A DNA stretch of 7,662 bases from Candidatus Eiseniibacteriota bacterium (lineage in GTDB: Bacteria; Eisenbacteria; RBG-16-71-46; CAIMUX01): NCBI GenBank assembly GCA_020431745.1, contig JAGQHR010000134.1, forward strand, positions 1 to 7,662. The letters are read 5' to 3'. Every line of letters begins with the position of its first letter. Positions within the stretch are counted from its first letter, which is position 1. Positions 6,860 through 7,662 of the stretch are shown here, in pieces. The notes under the pieces are model-generated. The model was given only the letters and a program-made list of their open reading frames with translations, did not search any database and was not told the origin of the DNA. The position numbers and the translations under genes were made by a program.

Positions 6860-7270
6860 GTTCACCTGCCGATGGTCGAGAGCGGGTGGTCGCTTGCCGC
6901 ACGCTGGGAGAGGGGTCGCCACCGCGACCGGAGCGTGAGTCAGAATGGGCCTCGCACGGAAGTGTACCACAGGCGTGCACCAGATAGAACGGCGGGCCGA
7001 TCCCGCACAAGGCGACGAGCGCAAGACGCAAGCGTCGCTGGAGGGAGTTCCCGCTCCGGCGACCTCGGTGCCCCAGCCACATCGGCGCGCCCCGACCTCC
7101 TCGGAAGCACCAACCTCATGGTCGATCGATAGAAACCAGCTGGGAGCTGGTGCCCTGAACGCATTTCCCTCGCGCACGTAGTCCGAATACCATCACGGCT
7201 GTCCGGTAGATCCCCCGGACGCCTGCGGATGAACGTGGAACGATCGCGCGTCGAAACGGAGCTCTGAGCC
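6860..7270. other. Divergent intergenic region between the HEAT-protein genes and the ABC transporter
   Basis: About 410 bases lie between two genes that face away from each other, so promoters for both should be here; I could not pick out a convincing -35/-10 pair on either strand. The reading frame of copy B continues to 7177 without a stop, so an N-terminal extension cannot be fully excluded. The only structured element I see is a palindrome at 7135-7151. No RNA gene, insertion sequence or further gene is evident. Confidence 0.5.
7135..7151. repeat. Perfect 7-bp inverted repeat, possible operator
   Basis: ACCAGCT (7135-7141), GGG, then AGCTGGT (7145-7151) form a perfect dyad 120 bases before the ABC transporter start and about 276 bases upstream of the chosen start of copy B. 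Its size and position suit a dimeric repressor site or a small RNA hairpin. No run of T follows, so it is not a terminator. Confidence 0.35.
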
Positions 7271-7662
7271 ATGCTGATCGAGACTCACGGCCTGGTCCGC
7301 CGCTATGGAGAGACGGAAGCACTTGCAGGGATCGACTTCGCTCTCGAGGCCGGAGCCATCGTGGGGTTGCTCGGTCCCAACGGCGCGGGAAAAACCACCT
7401 TGATCGAAACCCTCGAAGGGTTGCGCAAACCTACGGCCGGATCCGTCCGCGTGCTCGGCATCGACCCGACCAGCGACGCTCCCGCACTGAAAGAACGAAT
7501 CGGCGTCCAGCTGCAGTCGACGGCACTTCCCGAGGATCTGACCGTCGGCGAAACGTTGCGCCTGTACGCCTCGTTCTATACGCAGGCCCTGCCGATCGAT
7601 CAGGTGCTGGACGCCGTCGGACTGACGGACAAGCAACGGGGTCGGGTGCGCACCCTTTCCGG
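7271..7662 (+). CDS. ABC transporter ATP-binding protein, ABC-2 exporter type, 3' partial
   Basis: The first 130 codons of an ATPase subunit are present and the gene runs off the window. Residues 35-42 are a perfect Walker A (GPNGAGKT). A typical ABC-2 stretch follows (ETLEGLRKPTAGSVRVLGIDP, positions 46-66 less one). The Q-loop glutamine is Q82 in RIGVQLQ, and the sequence breaks off inside the LSGG signature (L129-S130). This is the DrrA/CcmA-like group that powers export or envelope assembly together with a separate ABC-2 membrane subunit, expected just downstream but outside the window. ATG 7271 is preceded by GGAG (7258-7261) with nine bases between, slightly long but acceptable. It is transcribed away from the HEAT-protein genes. 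The substrate is unknown. Confidence 0.93.
   Translation, partial: MLIETHGLVRRYGETEALAGIDFALEAGAIVGLLGPNGAGKTTLIETLEGLRKPTAGSVRVLGIDPTSDAPALKERIGVQLQSTALPEDLTVGETLRLYASFYTQALPIDQVLDAVGLTDKQRGRVRTLS

Noticed and set aside
6498..7082. Possible frameshifted true start of copy B (ATG followed by ASIVKRFAR in the neighbouring frame)
   Set aside because: The peptide looks signal-like for a few residues, but using it requires an unsupported one-base indel; in-frame GTG starts make it unnecessary.

Overview
The window is GC-rich bacterial DNA (mid-60s percent G+C by eye, not computed). It carries strong GGAGG-type ribosome binding sites, GTG starts and proteins with signal peptides. Nothing in it fixes the phylum. 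Two exported proteins with an NTR-like domain and HEAT repeats, a serine acetyltransferase with a proteobacterial-type tail, and compact gene packing suggest a Gram-negative-type environmental lineage rather than an actinobacterium. That placement is inference.

Layout. Positions 1-505 (+) hold the 3' part of a DinB-like gene. Positions 506-1049 contain no long gene but hold the most interesting part of the window. A short reading frame (801-905) encodes five consecutive cysteines. Right after the Cys codons comes a G/C-rich set of mutually exclusive RNA pairings, ending in an intrinsic terminator at 931-966. Then follow cysK (1050-2090, +, cysteine synthase) and cysE (2093-2911, +, serine O-acetyltransferase). 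The last two steps of cysteine synthesis are therefore encoded back to back, behind what reads as a textbook ribosome-mediated transcription attenuator that senses charged tRNA-Cys.

On the minus strand, convergent with cysE, is a probable three-gene run transcribed from right to left: a secreted HEAT-repeat protein (5417-6859), its tandem paralogue (3798-5261) and an aldo/keto reductase (2937-3782). The reductase starts 15 bases after the paralogue's stop. Divergent from this run, after about 410 bases without a convincing gene, an ABC transporter ATPase of the ABC-2 exporter type begins at 7271 (+) and is cut by the window end just at its signature motif.

How the genes work together. CysE makes O-acetylserine and CysK converts it with sulfide to cysteine. 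CysE ends in the residues GDGI, the same ending as E. coli CysE, whose terminal Ile docks in the CysK active site, so a CysK-CysE complex is predicted. The Cys-codon leader would add transcriptional feedback by cysteine supply to the expected allosteric feedback on CysE. The HEAT/NTR pair has no assignable function.
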